A stretch of 21,808 nucleotides of DNA, taken from the NCBI GenBank assembly GCA_958445065.1, contig CAUCQW010000032.1, positions 1 to 21,808 on the forward strand. Reading direction: 5' to 3'. The notes below the pieces were generated by a model. It was not told the DNA's origin, did no database searches, and worked only from the letters and a program-made list of their open reading frames with translations. This DNA comes from an uncultured Collinsella sp. Lineage in GTDB: Bacteria > Actinomycetota > Coriobacteriia > Coriobacteriales > Coriobacteriaceae. Below, piece by piece: positions 15,351-21,808 of the stretch. A program made the position numbers and the translations under genes. Position 1 is the stretch's first letter. Every line of letters begins with the position of its first letter.

Positions 15351-17690
15351 ATGGCTCAAGATAAGTTCGATGTGGGCGGCATGACGTGCGCCGCCTGCCA
15401 GGCGCACGTGGACCGTGCCGTGAGCAAGCTCGACGGCGTCCAAAGCGTCGCGGTCAATCTGCTCGCCGGCTCTATGCTGGTGGACTACGACCCTGCGCAG
15501 GTCTCCCCCGACGACATCTGCACCGCTGTCGACCGCGCGGGCTACTCGGCCTCGCCCGTCAGCGCGGGCACCGACGCTGTCCAAAGCGGAAGTGCGCAAG
15601 CCAGGTCCGGCGCCGCCCATATGGAGTCGCCGACCAAAAAGTTGGAGGCCGCCGCCTCTGCCATGCGCACCCGCCTCATCGTCTCGATCGTATTCCTCAT
15701 CCCACTGTTCTACATAGGCATGGGGCACATGCTCGGTTGGCCACTGCCCGGCGTCTTCACCGACCACACCCACAGCATGACGCTCGCGCTCACCGAGCTC
15801 GTCCTGCTCATTCCCATCGTCTACGTCAACGACGCATACTTTATCAACGGGTTTAAATCGCTTGCGCACGGCGCGCCTACCATGGACGCCCTTATTGCCG
15901 TGGGCGCCACTGCTTCCATCGCCTGGTCGCTCTACGCCATGTTCATCATGGCCGACCAGCTAGCCGCGGGTCAGGTCCACGAGGCCATGATGACGGGCAT
16001 GGACAACCTGTATTTTGAGAGCGCCGGCACAATCCTGTCGCTCGTCACCGTGGGCAAATATCTCGAGACACGCAGCAAATCCAAGACCGGCGGCGCCATC
16101 GAGGCGCTCATCGACTTGGCGCCCAAGACCGCGACCGTCGTAGCAGAGGACGGCACCGAAACCACCGTCGATGTCGACGCCATCCTTCCCGGCCAGGTCC
16201 TGCGCGTGCGCCCCGGCGAGTCCATCCCCGTCGATGGCGTGGTGCTCGAGGGCAGCTCGGCCGTGGACGAGAGCGCGCTCACCGGCGAGTCCATCCCCGT
16301 GGAGAAGACCGCCGGCGACACTGTCAATGCGGCCACGGTCAACCGCACGGGCTCGTTTACCTTCCGCGCCACGCGTGTGGGCGCCGACACGTCGCTCGCC
16401 AAGATTATCCAGCTCGTCGAGGATGCCAACGCCACCAAGGCGCCCATCGCCCGCCTGGCCGACAAGGTCGCCGGCGTGTTTGTGCCCGTGGTGTTCGTGA
16501 TCTCGGCCGTGACCTTCGTGGTGTGGATGGCACTGACCGGAAGCGTCAACGAAGCGCTCACCTCCGCCGTCGCTGTGCTGGTGATCAGCTGCCCGTGCGC
16601 GCTGGGCCTGGCCACGCCCGTCGCCATTATGGTCGGCACCGGCAAGGGCGCCGAGATGGGCATTCTGTTTAAGAGCGCCGAGGCACTGGAGAACCTGCGC
16701 AGCGTGGGCACCGTGGTGCTCGACAAGACGGGCACCGTCACCCGCGGTAAGCCTGCCGTGACCGATATCGTGGCAGCCACGCGCGCCGACGGCTCGCCCG
16801 CCATGAGCGAAAAGGCGCTGCTCAAGCTGGCCGCCGCGTTGGAGCGCTCGAGCGAGCACCCGCTGGCCGAGGCGATTATGGCCGAGTGCGAGACACGCGA
16901 GATCGTCGCACGCATGGTCGAGGACTTTACCGCCGTGCCCGGTCGCGGCGTTACGGCGCGCGAGGGGCAAAACGCCATTGCAGCCGGCAACGTACGCCTG
17001 ATGAACGAGTTGGGCGTTACCGTGCCCGCGGGTCTTGCCGAGCAATTTGCCGCCGAGGGCAAGACGCCGCTGTTCTTTGCCAAGAACGGCGAGCTTGCCG
17101 GCACCGTTGCCGTGGCTGACGAGGTCAAGGAGACGAGCGCCGGGGCCATCGCCGCACTGCGCTCGCTTGGCGTCGACGTGCGCATGCTCACCGGCGACAA
17201 CCGCGTCACCGCCGAAGCGATCGCCCGCCGCGTGGGGCTGAGCAGCGAACAGGTCATCGCCGACGTTCTCCCCGCCGACAAGGAACGCCACGTGCGCGAA
17301 CTGCAGGATGCGGGCGGCAAGGTCGCCATGGTGGGCGACGGCATCAATGACTCCCCCGCCCTGGCGCGCGCCGACGTGGGCCTTGCTATCGGCACCGGCG
17401 CCGACATCGCCAAAGAAGGGGCTGATGTGGTGCTCATGCGCAGTGACCTCATGGATGTTGCGCGGGCCATCGAGCTTTCGCGCGCCACGATCCGCAACAT
17501 CAAGCAGGACCTGTTCTGGGCGCTGTTCTACAACGGCATCGGCATTCCGCTGGCGGCGGGCGTGTTCTTCCCGCTCACCGGATGGCAGCTCTCGCCGATG
17601 TTTGGCGCCGCGGCCATGAGCCTGTCGAGCGTGTGCGTCGTAAGCAATGCTCTGCGCCTGCGAACCTTTAAGCCTAAAGTGGCAAAATAG
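15351..17690 (+). CDS. copA: Copper-exporting P-type ATPase CopA
   Basis: A 779-residue P1B-1 ATPase that pumps Cu(I) out of the cell at the cost of ATP. Features: one N-terminal heavy-metal-associated domain with GMTCAAC (C13, C16), eight expected membrane helices, actuator-domain TGE (311-313), membrane CPC (414-416), phosphorylated Asp in DKTGT (D458), nucleotide-domain HP (503-504), GDGIND (662-667), then YN (727-728) and MSLSS (756-760), the trio of CPC, YN and MxxSS marking Cu(I) transport. Length is normal for a one-HMA CopA. The ATG at 15351 follows AAAGGAG by 6 nt; an upstream in-frame ATG at 15309 has none. It leads a plus-strand set with the CopZ-like and CsoR genes. Confidence 0.97.
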   Translation: MAQDKFDVGGMTCAACQAHVDRAVSKLDGVQSVAVNLLAGSMLVDYDPAQVSPDDICTAVDRAGYSASPVSAGTDAVQSGSAQARSGAAHMESPTKKLEAAASAMRTRLIVSIVFLIPLFYIGMGHMLGWPLPGVFTDHTHSMTLALTELVLLIPIVYVNDAYFINGFKSLAHGAPTMDALIAVGATASIAWSLYAMFIMADQLAAGQVHEAMMTGMDNLYFESAGTILSLVTVGKYLETRSKSKTGGAIEALIDLAPKTATVVAEDGTETTVDVDAILPGQVLRVRPGESIPVDGVVLEGSSAVDESALTGESIPVEKTAGDTVNAATVNRTGSFTFRATRVGADTSLAKIIQLVEDANATKAPIARLADKVAGVFVPVVFVISAVTFVVWMALTGSVNEALTSAVAVLVISCPCALGLATPVAIMVGTGKGAEMGILFKSAEALENLRSVGTVVLDKTGTVTRGKPAVTDIVAATRADGSPAMSEKALLKLAAALERSSEHPLAEAIMAECETREIVARMVEDFTAVPGRGVTAREGQNAIAAGNVRLMNELGVTVPAGLAEQFAAEGKTPLFFAKNGELAGTVAVADEVKETSAGAIAALRSLGVDVRMLTGDNRVTAEAIARRVGLSSEQVIADVLPADKERHVRELQDAGGKVAMVGDGINDSPALARADVGLAIGTGADIAKEGADVVLMRSDLMDVARAIELSRATIRNIKQDLFWALFYNGIGIPLAAGVFFPLTGWQLSPMFGAAAMSLSSVCVVSNALRLRTFKPKVAK

Positions 17691-17756
17691 GCTCACTATT
17701 ACGTCCATTTAGAACGGGTTTTCCAGGTGCCAGAGATTGACCTGAAAGAGGAGCGA

Positions 17757-17774
17757 CGCGTACTTTGGTACGCG
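17757..17774 (+). other. Short perfect hairpin between copA and the chaperone gene
   Basis: CGCGTAC/GTACGCG arms with a 4-nt TTTG loop in the 147-bp gap after copA. There is no U-run, so it is more likely an RNA-processing or stability element that sets the ratio of pump to chaperone than a terminator. A GTG at 17727 in frame with the next gene has no ribosome-binding site. Confidence 0.55.
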
Positions 17775-17837
17775 AGCGACGGCTTGAAGGTCAAGGTCGG
17801 GTGTCTGGGAAAGCCGACACAACAGAGAGGAATACCG

Positions 17838-18059
17838 ATGCGATACACAATCAAGACTTCCGGCCTCATGTGCGGCCACTGCGACGCCACCGTCGAGACG
17901 GCGTTGCTCAACGTTGCCGGCGTGACCGACGCCGATGCCGATCACGAGACTCAGACCGTCCAGGTGGAGTGCGCCGACACCGTGACCGCCGAGCAGCTCG
18001 CCGCCGCTGTCGAGGCCGCGGGTGAGAAGTTCCACGCCCTTTCGGTGACCGCCGCGTAA
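17838..18059 (+). CDS. CopZ-like heavy-metal-associated copper chaperone
   Basis: A 73-residue single HMA (ferredoxin-like fold) protein with the metal-binding motif MCGHC (C12, C15) near the N-terminus, then the expected beta-alpha-beta pattern. It should carry Cu(I) in the cytoplasm to CopA or to the CsoR sensor. ATG 17838 is chosen for AGAGAGGAA upstream and because this gives the exact length of a CopZ domain. It lies 147 bp after copA and 43 bp before csoR on the same strand, so co-transcription is likely. Confidence 0.92.
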   Translation: MRYTIKTSGLMCGHCDATVETALLNVAGVTDADADHETQTVQVECADTVTAEQLAAAVEAAGEKFHALSVTAA

Positions 18060-18102
18060 CGACCCGCAGGTACCCCCCCCCGACCAGAAACGAGGACCCG
18101 CC

Positions 18103-18375
18103 ATGATGGCAGACCACAAATCGGTAACCCGCATGCTCAAGACGGCACGCGGCCAGATCGACGGCATCTTGCGGATGGTCGATGAGGACCGTTACTGCGT
18201 CGATATTTCCACGCAGCTCATGGCAACGCAGGCGCTCATTGCGCGCATCAACGCCGACGTGCTCAAGGCGCATATCGAGGGCTGCGTGACTTCGGCAATC
18301 GAATCGGGCGACGAAGACCTCAAGGCCGCCAAGCTCGCCGAGATCGAACGCGTCGTCGACAAGCTCTCCAAGTAA
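18103..18375 (+). CDS. csoR: CsoR-family copper-sensing repressor
   Basis: A 90-residue all-helical repressor of the CsoR/RcnR family. The Cu(I) ligand set Cys-His-Cys is present: C32 (in RYCVD), H57 and C61 (in KAHIEGC), with the same spacing as in characterised CsoR. Apo-protein should bind the C-run/G-run palindrome at 15278-15290 and release it on copper binding, controlling this operon. The start is the first of two adjacent ATGs, 7 nt after GAGG. Upstream at 18073-18080 is a run of eight C, which could be a weak second operator half or a length-variable tract. Confidence 0.95.
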   Translation: MMADHKSVTRMLKTARGQIDGILRMVDEDRYCVDISTQLMATQALIARINADVLKAHIEGCVTSAIESGDEDLKAAKLAEIERVVDKLSK

Positions 18376-18399
18376 TTGGGGCATTGGGGACGGACTGCT

Positions 18400-18466
18400 T
18401 TGCACCTTCTTGGTGCATCGGGGACAGGTATGTTTGCACCACCTTGGTACAGATTGACCTGTCCCC
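18400..18466. repeat. Composite hairpin repeat (TGCACC / GGGGACAGGT)
   Basis: Two overlapping inverted repeats: TGCACC/GGTGCA (18401-18406, 18412-18417) and GGGGACAGGT/ACCTGTCCCC (18420-18429, 18457-18466). The part 18410-18442 aligns with the unit at 3797-3828, sharing TTGGTGCA and a CAGGT-TGTTTGCACC block. It lies between csoR and the next gene, where TATAAA (18482-18487) is a possible -10 for that gene. Confidence 0.7.
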
Positions 18467-18521
18467 CTTGCTCTAAATCGGGTATAAAGGCGTGCAGCAT
18501 ATCGAACGAAAGGCAATTTGC

Positions 18522-18995
18522 ATGAATGACTTTATGAAGGGCCGCAATGGCGCCGATGAGCTCACCATCGTTATGGGCTTTGTCGGCATCGTCATCGCGA
18601 TGATCGGATCGATAGCCCATATCCAGTGGCTCAGCTGGATTGCCATCGCCGTAATCGTGATTGGCGTGCTGCGCGGCCTGTCCAAAAACATCGACGCACG
18701 TCGCAAGGAAAACGCGGCCTTTGTCGCCGCGACCGCTAACGTCCCCGGCCTGGGCAAGTTCGTAGCGAGCTTGGGTAGCGGCGCCGCGGCTGCCAACGCC
18801 TCGCGCACGGCCGGTACCAGCAAGGAAGACTTTGAGCGTGCCAAGCGCACGGCCAAGAAGATGTGGAAGGGTCGCAAAACCACGGCATACCTCAAGTGCC
18901 CCAACTGCGGCCAGATGCTCTCCGTTCCCAAGGGCAAGGGCAAGATTCGCGTCACCTGCCCCAAGTGCCACGCCAAGATGGAGACGCGCTCCTAG
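18522..18995 (+). CDS. Small membrane protein with C-terminal zinc ribbon
   Basis: A 157-residue protein of no known function. Two hydrophobic spans (about 13-31 and 34-51) form a short hairpin anchor, followed by a soluble basic region rich in Ala and Lys, and a C-terminal zinc ribbon with CPNC (126-129) and CPKC (146-149). The ribbon should be cytoplasmic. ATG 18522 is chosen for GAAAGG 8 nt upstream; an ATG ten codons earlier has no site. The gene has its own upstream repeats and a strong terminator at 19018, so it is probably monocistronic. Confidence 0.85.
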   Translation: MNDFMKGRNGADELTIVMGFVGIVIAMIGSIAHIQWLSWIAIAVIVIGVLRGLSKNIDARRKENAAFVAATANVPGLGKFVASLGSGAAAANASRTAGTSKEDFERAKRTAKKMWKGRKTTAYLKCPNCGQMLSVPKGKGKIRVTCPKCHAKMETRS

Positions 18996-19017
18996 CCGCC
19001 ATACCATGGGACAAAAT

Positions 19018-19055
19018 AAAAGCCGAGGCCTCGTGTTGAGACCTCGGCTTTTTTT
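19018..19055. terminator. Bidirectional terminator
   Basis: Stem AAAAGCCGAGG/CCTCGGCTTTT round a 13-nt loop. The plus strand continues TTTTTTT after the stem, and the minus strand continues TTTTATTTTG. It serves the converging zinc-ribbon and amidohydrolase genes. Confidence 0.92.
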
Positions 19056-19060
19056 GATTA

Positions 19061-19085
19061 TGACAAAGGGACCGTCCCTTTGTCA
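19061..19085. repeat. Near-perfect 25-bp palindrome
   Basis: TGACAAAGGGA (19061-19071) and TCCCTTTGTCA (19075-19085) are exact inverted copies with a 3-bp centre. It sits three bases past the amidohydrolase stop and next to the terminator. As a hairpin it could protect the 3' end of that mRNA; as DNA it could be a regulator site or dispersed repeat. Confidence 0.8.
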
Positions 19086-19088
19086 CAC

Positions 19089-20459
19089 CTATGCTACGCC
19101 ATCGCGGGCGAGCTCCTCGGCAAGCGCTTCGGCAGGCATGGCCATAATCGCGTCGAGCTCGGCGTCCACCTCGGGAATGCGCTTCACCTTGAGCTTGCGC
19201 ACCAGATCGCCGCGACACATCACGTGCGTCGGCTCACGCAGTGCGCACAGGTCATCGAGCGGGTTCTTGCGTGTCACCAGGATATCGGCGGCCTTGTCGC
19301 ACTCGATTGTGCCGGTCTCGCCGCCCAGCCCCAGCAGCTCGGCATTGACCTGCGTGGCCGTATGCAGCGCGAAGGCGTTACTCACGCCGACATACTTGGC
19401 AAAATAGGCCACCTCACGCCACATGTCGTACTGCGTCACGAACGGGCAGCTCGAGTCCGTGCCAAGGCCCACCTTAACGCCAGCTTCCAGTGCGGCACGG
19501 GCGCTCTCAATGATGCCCGAGCACACGATGTCGCCGTTCTTCTTTTGCGTATCGGTCGAATGGGTCTTTTCCGGGTCGAGCAATACAAACGGCAGCGCCG
19601 GGCTGATAGTGCAGGTAACGCTGGGCGCACGCCCCTCGAGCTGCGTGCCCGCGGCGCCACGGTACAGCTCCAGGATCTCGGGCGTCAGCGGAGCGCCGTG
19701 CTCAATCGTGTCAACGCCGGCCTCAAGTGCGGCCTTCACACCCTCGGTACTCTCGACATGGGCCATAACCGGAAGGCCCATATCGTGCGCCGCCTTGCAT
19801 GCCGCCGCGGCAACCTCCACCGGCATACGCAGCACGCCCGGCTCGCCTACCTCGGTCGCATCGAACACGCCGCCCGTCACGAACAGCTTAATGACGTCGG
19901 CACCACGCGCGTACAGGTCGCGCACCTGTTCGGCTGCCTCGGCGGGACTGTTGGCCACCTGGGCGAACAAGCCCGCACCATGGCCGCCCGGCACCGTGAC
20001 GCCCGTTCCCGGCGCCACCAGGCGAGGACCTTGATACTTGCCGGCGTCGATGGCATTACGAACGGCGATGTCGGCAAACAGTGGGTCGCCCGCGCCGCGC
20101 ACCGTGGTCACGCCGCTTGCCAGTTGTTGTTGGGCGCTGCCCTTAAGAATATGGCGCACGATGGCGCGCCCCACGGGATTATCGAGCTTCTTCATCAGCG
20201 CGCCCGCATCGCCGGCCGAGACAGGCTTGCCCGAACCGCACAGATGCACATGCATATTGATGAGACCGGGCATGAGATACGCACCTGCCAGGTCGATGAC
20301 CTCGGCACCTGCAGGTGCCTGCGCCACAGCACTCGGCCCCATCCACGTGATGACACCGCGCTCAACAGTCACGGCCATATCGGGTTGCGGCTCCATATGC
20401 TCCGAACCATCCAGGACGGTCGCATTGATAAACAACGTGGAACGATCGGCAGACGCCAT
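19089..20459 (-). CDS. Metal-dependent amidohydrolase (imidazolonepropionase/prolidase-like)
   Basis: A 456-residue amidohydrolase-superfamily enzyme. The metal-site residues are all in place: HVH (H70, H72) after GLINM, Lys191 in VIKLFVTGG (likely carboxylated), H234 in MAHVES, H254 in TIEHG and D335 in GTDSS. This set suggests a binuclear hydrolase of the group with imidazolonepropionase-like and Xaa-Pro dipeptidase-like members; the substrate cannot be told from sequence. No signal peptide, so cytoplasmic. ATG 20459 follows GGAGG by 8 nt; an ATG 11 codons upstream lies before that site. It stands alone, with the bidirectional terminator 34 bp downstream. Confidence 0.93.
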   Translation of the reverse strand: MASADRSTLFINATVLDGSEHMEPQPDMAVTVERGVITWMGPSAVAQAPAGAEVIDLAGAYLMPGLINMHVHLCGSGKPVSAGDAGALMKKLDNPVGRAIVRHILKGSAQQQLASGVTTVRGAGDPLFADIAVRNAIDAGKYQGPRLVAPGTGVTVPGGHGAGLFAQVANSPAEAAEQVRDLYARGADVIKLFVTGGVFDATEVGEPGVLRMPVEVAAAACKAAHDMGLPVMAHVESTEGVKAALEAGVDTIEHGAPLTPEILELYRGAAGTQLEGRAPSVTCTISPALPFVLLDPEKTHSTDTQKKNGDIVCSGIIESARAALEAGVKVGLGTDSSCPFVTQYDMWREVAYFAKYVGVSNAFALHTATQVNAELLGLGGETGTIECDKAADILVTRKNPLDDLCALREPTHVMCRGDLVRKLKVKRIPEVDAELDAIMAMPAEALAEELARDGVA

Positions 20460-20607
20460 ATCGAGCTCCTCCCTCACGATTAACTTGAACATTTGTCCAT
20501 TATCACCTAATGCAGCGACCTAAAGTCGAGCATATCGGTTAACGGAGGGAAGAGGGGATGTGGGGGACGGAATACGTTGCAGTCCCACCCCAGCGACACC
20601 AGGGAAA

Positions 20608-20666
20608 TGTCTCGATCTGTAACAGTTACGGGCCCAAACAGCCGCCAAACGTTACAGATTGAGACA
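20608..20666 (+). repeat. 59-bp palindromic repeat, copy G
   Basis: Arms 20608-20624 (consensus) and 20650-20666 (CGTTACAGATTGAGACA), 25-bp spacer. It stands alone between two minus-strand genes, 36 bp past the stop of the upstream one (20702-21409). The rest of this 242-bp gap shows only a purine-rich stretch near 20540-20575. Confidence 0.9.
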
Positions 20667-20701
20667 AAGTCAGGGCAGCAGAGCGACACCAGTAACATCC
20701 C

Positions 20702-21409
20702 CTACTCCCACTCCTGCTCGTAGATGTTGAGCGACTTTACGTACCGCCCCTGGGCGCCCATGATGTCGCGGACCAGACGCAAGAAGAAACTGATGCACGA
20801 GGTGTCAAAGCCATCCTGCAGGTCCTCCGGATGCACCGCACCAGGCCCATCGACCGCCGTGTCACTCAGGCGTGCGATGTCATACAGATAGAGTTGTCCC
20901 GCCGTCAGCCAGACATCGTCGACGCAGGCGAGGCGCACCGCAATCGCGCCGTCGCTCCAATGCTCCTTTTGCACGATATGCGGGTCGTAGACATCAAAGC
21001 GACGGTCGGTGCGCGTATCCTTCAGCGCAACCATGCCGTTCGCAGGATCCTTGTCCAAAATGCCAAAGCGCGAGAAATACTGTGTGTCGCGTACCTGCTC
21101 GAGCCGCTTGAGCGAGGCAGGCGAAAGCAATGTCGGCGGCTCTTCAACATACAGCTCGAGCAACGTCTTGCCATGGCGATAGGGGCGCTCGAAGAGCAGC
21201 CAATCGGTAAATGCCATGTTGTAGGCCATGATTTCGTTTTGCGAAGGCTCGGTGCAATAGCTGAGCCACGGGTCGACAATGATCTCGAACTGTTCACGCG
21301 CCGGCTCCAAAAACTGGAACTTCCGCAGCATCCAAAAATGGGCCATGTCGGCAATATCGTTGCCGACGGCTTCGGCCAGCTGCGCTCGATCTAAAGCGTG
21401 ATCAGTCAT
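20702..21409 (-). CDS. Conserved-looking protein of unknown function
   Basis: A 235-residue soluble protein that I do not recognise. It is rich in aromatic and acidic residues, with segments such as DPWLSYCTEPSQNE and FTDWLLFERPYRHGKT in the first half, and an SRFGILDKD / VYDPHI region that reads like a small beta-rich domain. There is no signal peptide, membrane span or clustered Cys motif. Codon use is like the neighbours, and AGGAGG stands 5 nt before ATG 21409, so it is a real gene. It appears monocistronic. Confidence 0.85.
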   Translation of the reverse strand: MTDHALDRAQLAEAVGNDIADMAHFWMLRKFQFLEPAREQFEIIVDPWLSYCTEPSQNEIMAYNMAFTDWLLFERPYRHGKTLLELYVEEPPTLLSPASLKRLEQVRDTQYFSRFGILDKDPANGMVALKDTRTDRRFDVYDPHIVQKEHWSDGAIAVRLACVDDVWLTAGQLYLYDIARLSDTAVDGPGAVHPEDLQDGFDTSCISFFLRLVRDIMGAQGRYVKSLNIYEQEWE

Positions 21410-21774
21410 GGCATCCTCCTCAAACTGATGGACCTCAATTTGAGCTTACGAGGAGGGTGGGCAGCCACGACCAGCGCGGGCAAAATAGGCCTCCGGCTGC
21501 AAACCAGATGCTGACCAAACACTTGACGAAAAGCTTGACCGAAAATGCGCACTGGAACAAAACCGCAGGTAAACATAGGCGGCCAACCCGCCCTTTTGAG
21601 CCAAGCGCCCCCGGCCACCACAGAAACAGCAGAGCACCACAGCTCAAGAAGACGCCGAATGGACACTCGCGCGTCGACAAACGAACGAACCGCTCGCAAA
21701 GAGTGTCCCCAAGGGGGTGCGGACGATTTCTTGGACCGCGCCTAGGCGTATCCATGGAGTGGGTATGATGAATT
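21410..21774. other. Non-coding stretch before the next gene
   Basis: About 365 bp without a convincing gene on either strand; the open frames here lack ribosome-binding sites and motifs. An 8-bp inverted repeat GGACACTC/GAGTGTCC (21661-21668, 21701-21708) and the palindrome CCCCAAGGGG lie near the end. TATGAT (21764-21769) is a likely -10 for a plus-strand gene beginning at the window edge; its -35 is unclear. Confidence 0.45.
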
Positions 21775-21803
21775 GGACACCTAGTTAAGAGCGAAAGGTG
21801 TTC
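21775..21803 (+). promoter_or_regulatory. Leader hairpin covering a ribosome-binding site
   Basis: GGACACCT (21775-21782) can pair with AGGTGTTC (21796-21803), eight pairs with one G-U, across a 13-nt loop. The right arm contains AAAGGTG, the apparent ribosome-binding site for a start codon whose first two bases (AT, 21807-21808) end the window. The hairpin would hide that site in the mRNA. Confidence 0.45.
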
Positions 21804-21808
21804 AAGAT

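Noticed and set aside
15960..17708. 582- and 510-codon minus-strand frames opposite copA
   Set aside because: Shadows of the GC-rich copA gene; no motif or ribosome-binding site.
17727..17837. 37-residue N-terminal extension of the copper chaperone from a GTG
   Set aside because: No ribosome-binding site before the GTG, and the ATG at 17838 has one and gives a standard-length domain.

Overview
The window looks like chromosomal DNA from a GC-rich gut anaerobe of the class Coriobacteriia, most like Collinsella. This is inferred from the gene set (an [FeFe]-hydrogenase with a GltD-type flavoprotein partner, a flavodoxin/ferredoxin fusion, an LPXTG surface protein, a CsoR copper operon), Actinobacteria-like codon use, and intergenic spaces full of short palindromic repeats. 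No rRNA, tRNA, CRISPR array, transposase or phage gene was found.

Layout. 1-3499 (minus): two overlapping genes for an [FeFe]-hydrogenase (its 3' end lies outside the window) and an iron-sulfur/FAD/NAD(P) oxidoreductase. 3840-4601 (minus): an EFR1-type flavodoxin-ferredoxin protein flanked by TTGGTGCA hairpins. 4602-5219: non-coding, with an inverted-repeat pair and the helicase terminator. 5220-7469 (minus): a DEAD-box RNA helicase with a very long RGG-rich tail. 7979-11197 (plus): an FHA-domain protein followed by a membrane-anchored Ser/Thr kinase with an outer DUF6273-like domain. 11518-14852 (plus): a large LPXTG-anchored coiled-coil/CAP-domain surface protein broken by a one-base frameshift just after its signal peptide. 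15351-18375 (plus): a copper module of CopA ATPase, CopZ-like chaperone and CsoR repressor, with a CsoR-like operator in front. 18522-18995 (plus): a small membrane protein with a zinc ribbon. 19089-20459 (minus): an amidohydrolase. 20702-21409 (minus): an unrecognised protein. The window ends two bases into what may be a start codon, behind a hairpin that would cover its ribosome-binding site.

How the genes work together. The hydrogenase pair and the flavodoxin-ferredoxin are anaerobic redox genes that could share ferredoxin and NAD(P)H pools. The FHA protein and kinase are probably one phospho-signalling unit. CopA, CopZ and CsoR form a standard self-regulated copper-export unit.

The most unusual signal is a family of seven intergenic palindromes (7742, 11239, 11319, 14981, 15062, 15142, 20608). 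Every copy is exactly 59 bp, built as a 17-bp arm, a 25-bp spacer and a 17-bp inverted arm (consensus TGTCTCGATCTGTAACA). The two arms are 42 bp apart, which is four helical turns. Tandem copies repeat every 80-81 bp. The spacer is divergent but keeps a C at position 10 in all seven, so all copies share one orientation. I know of no described function for it.
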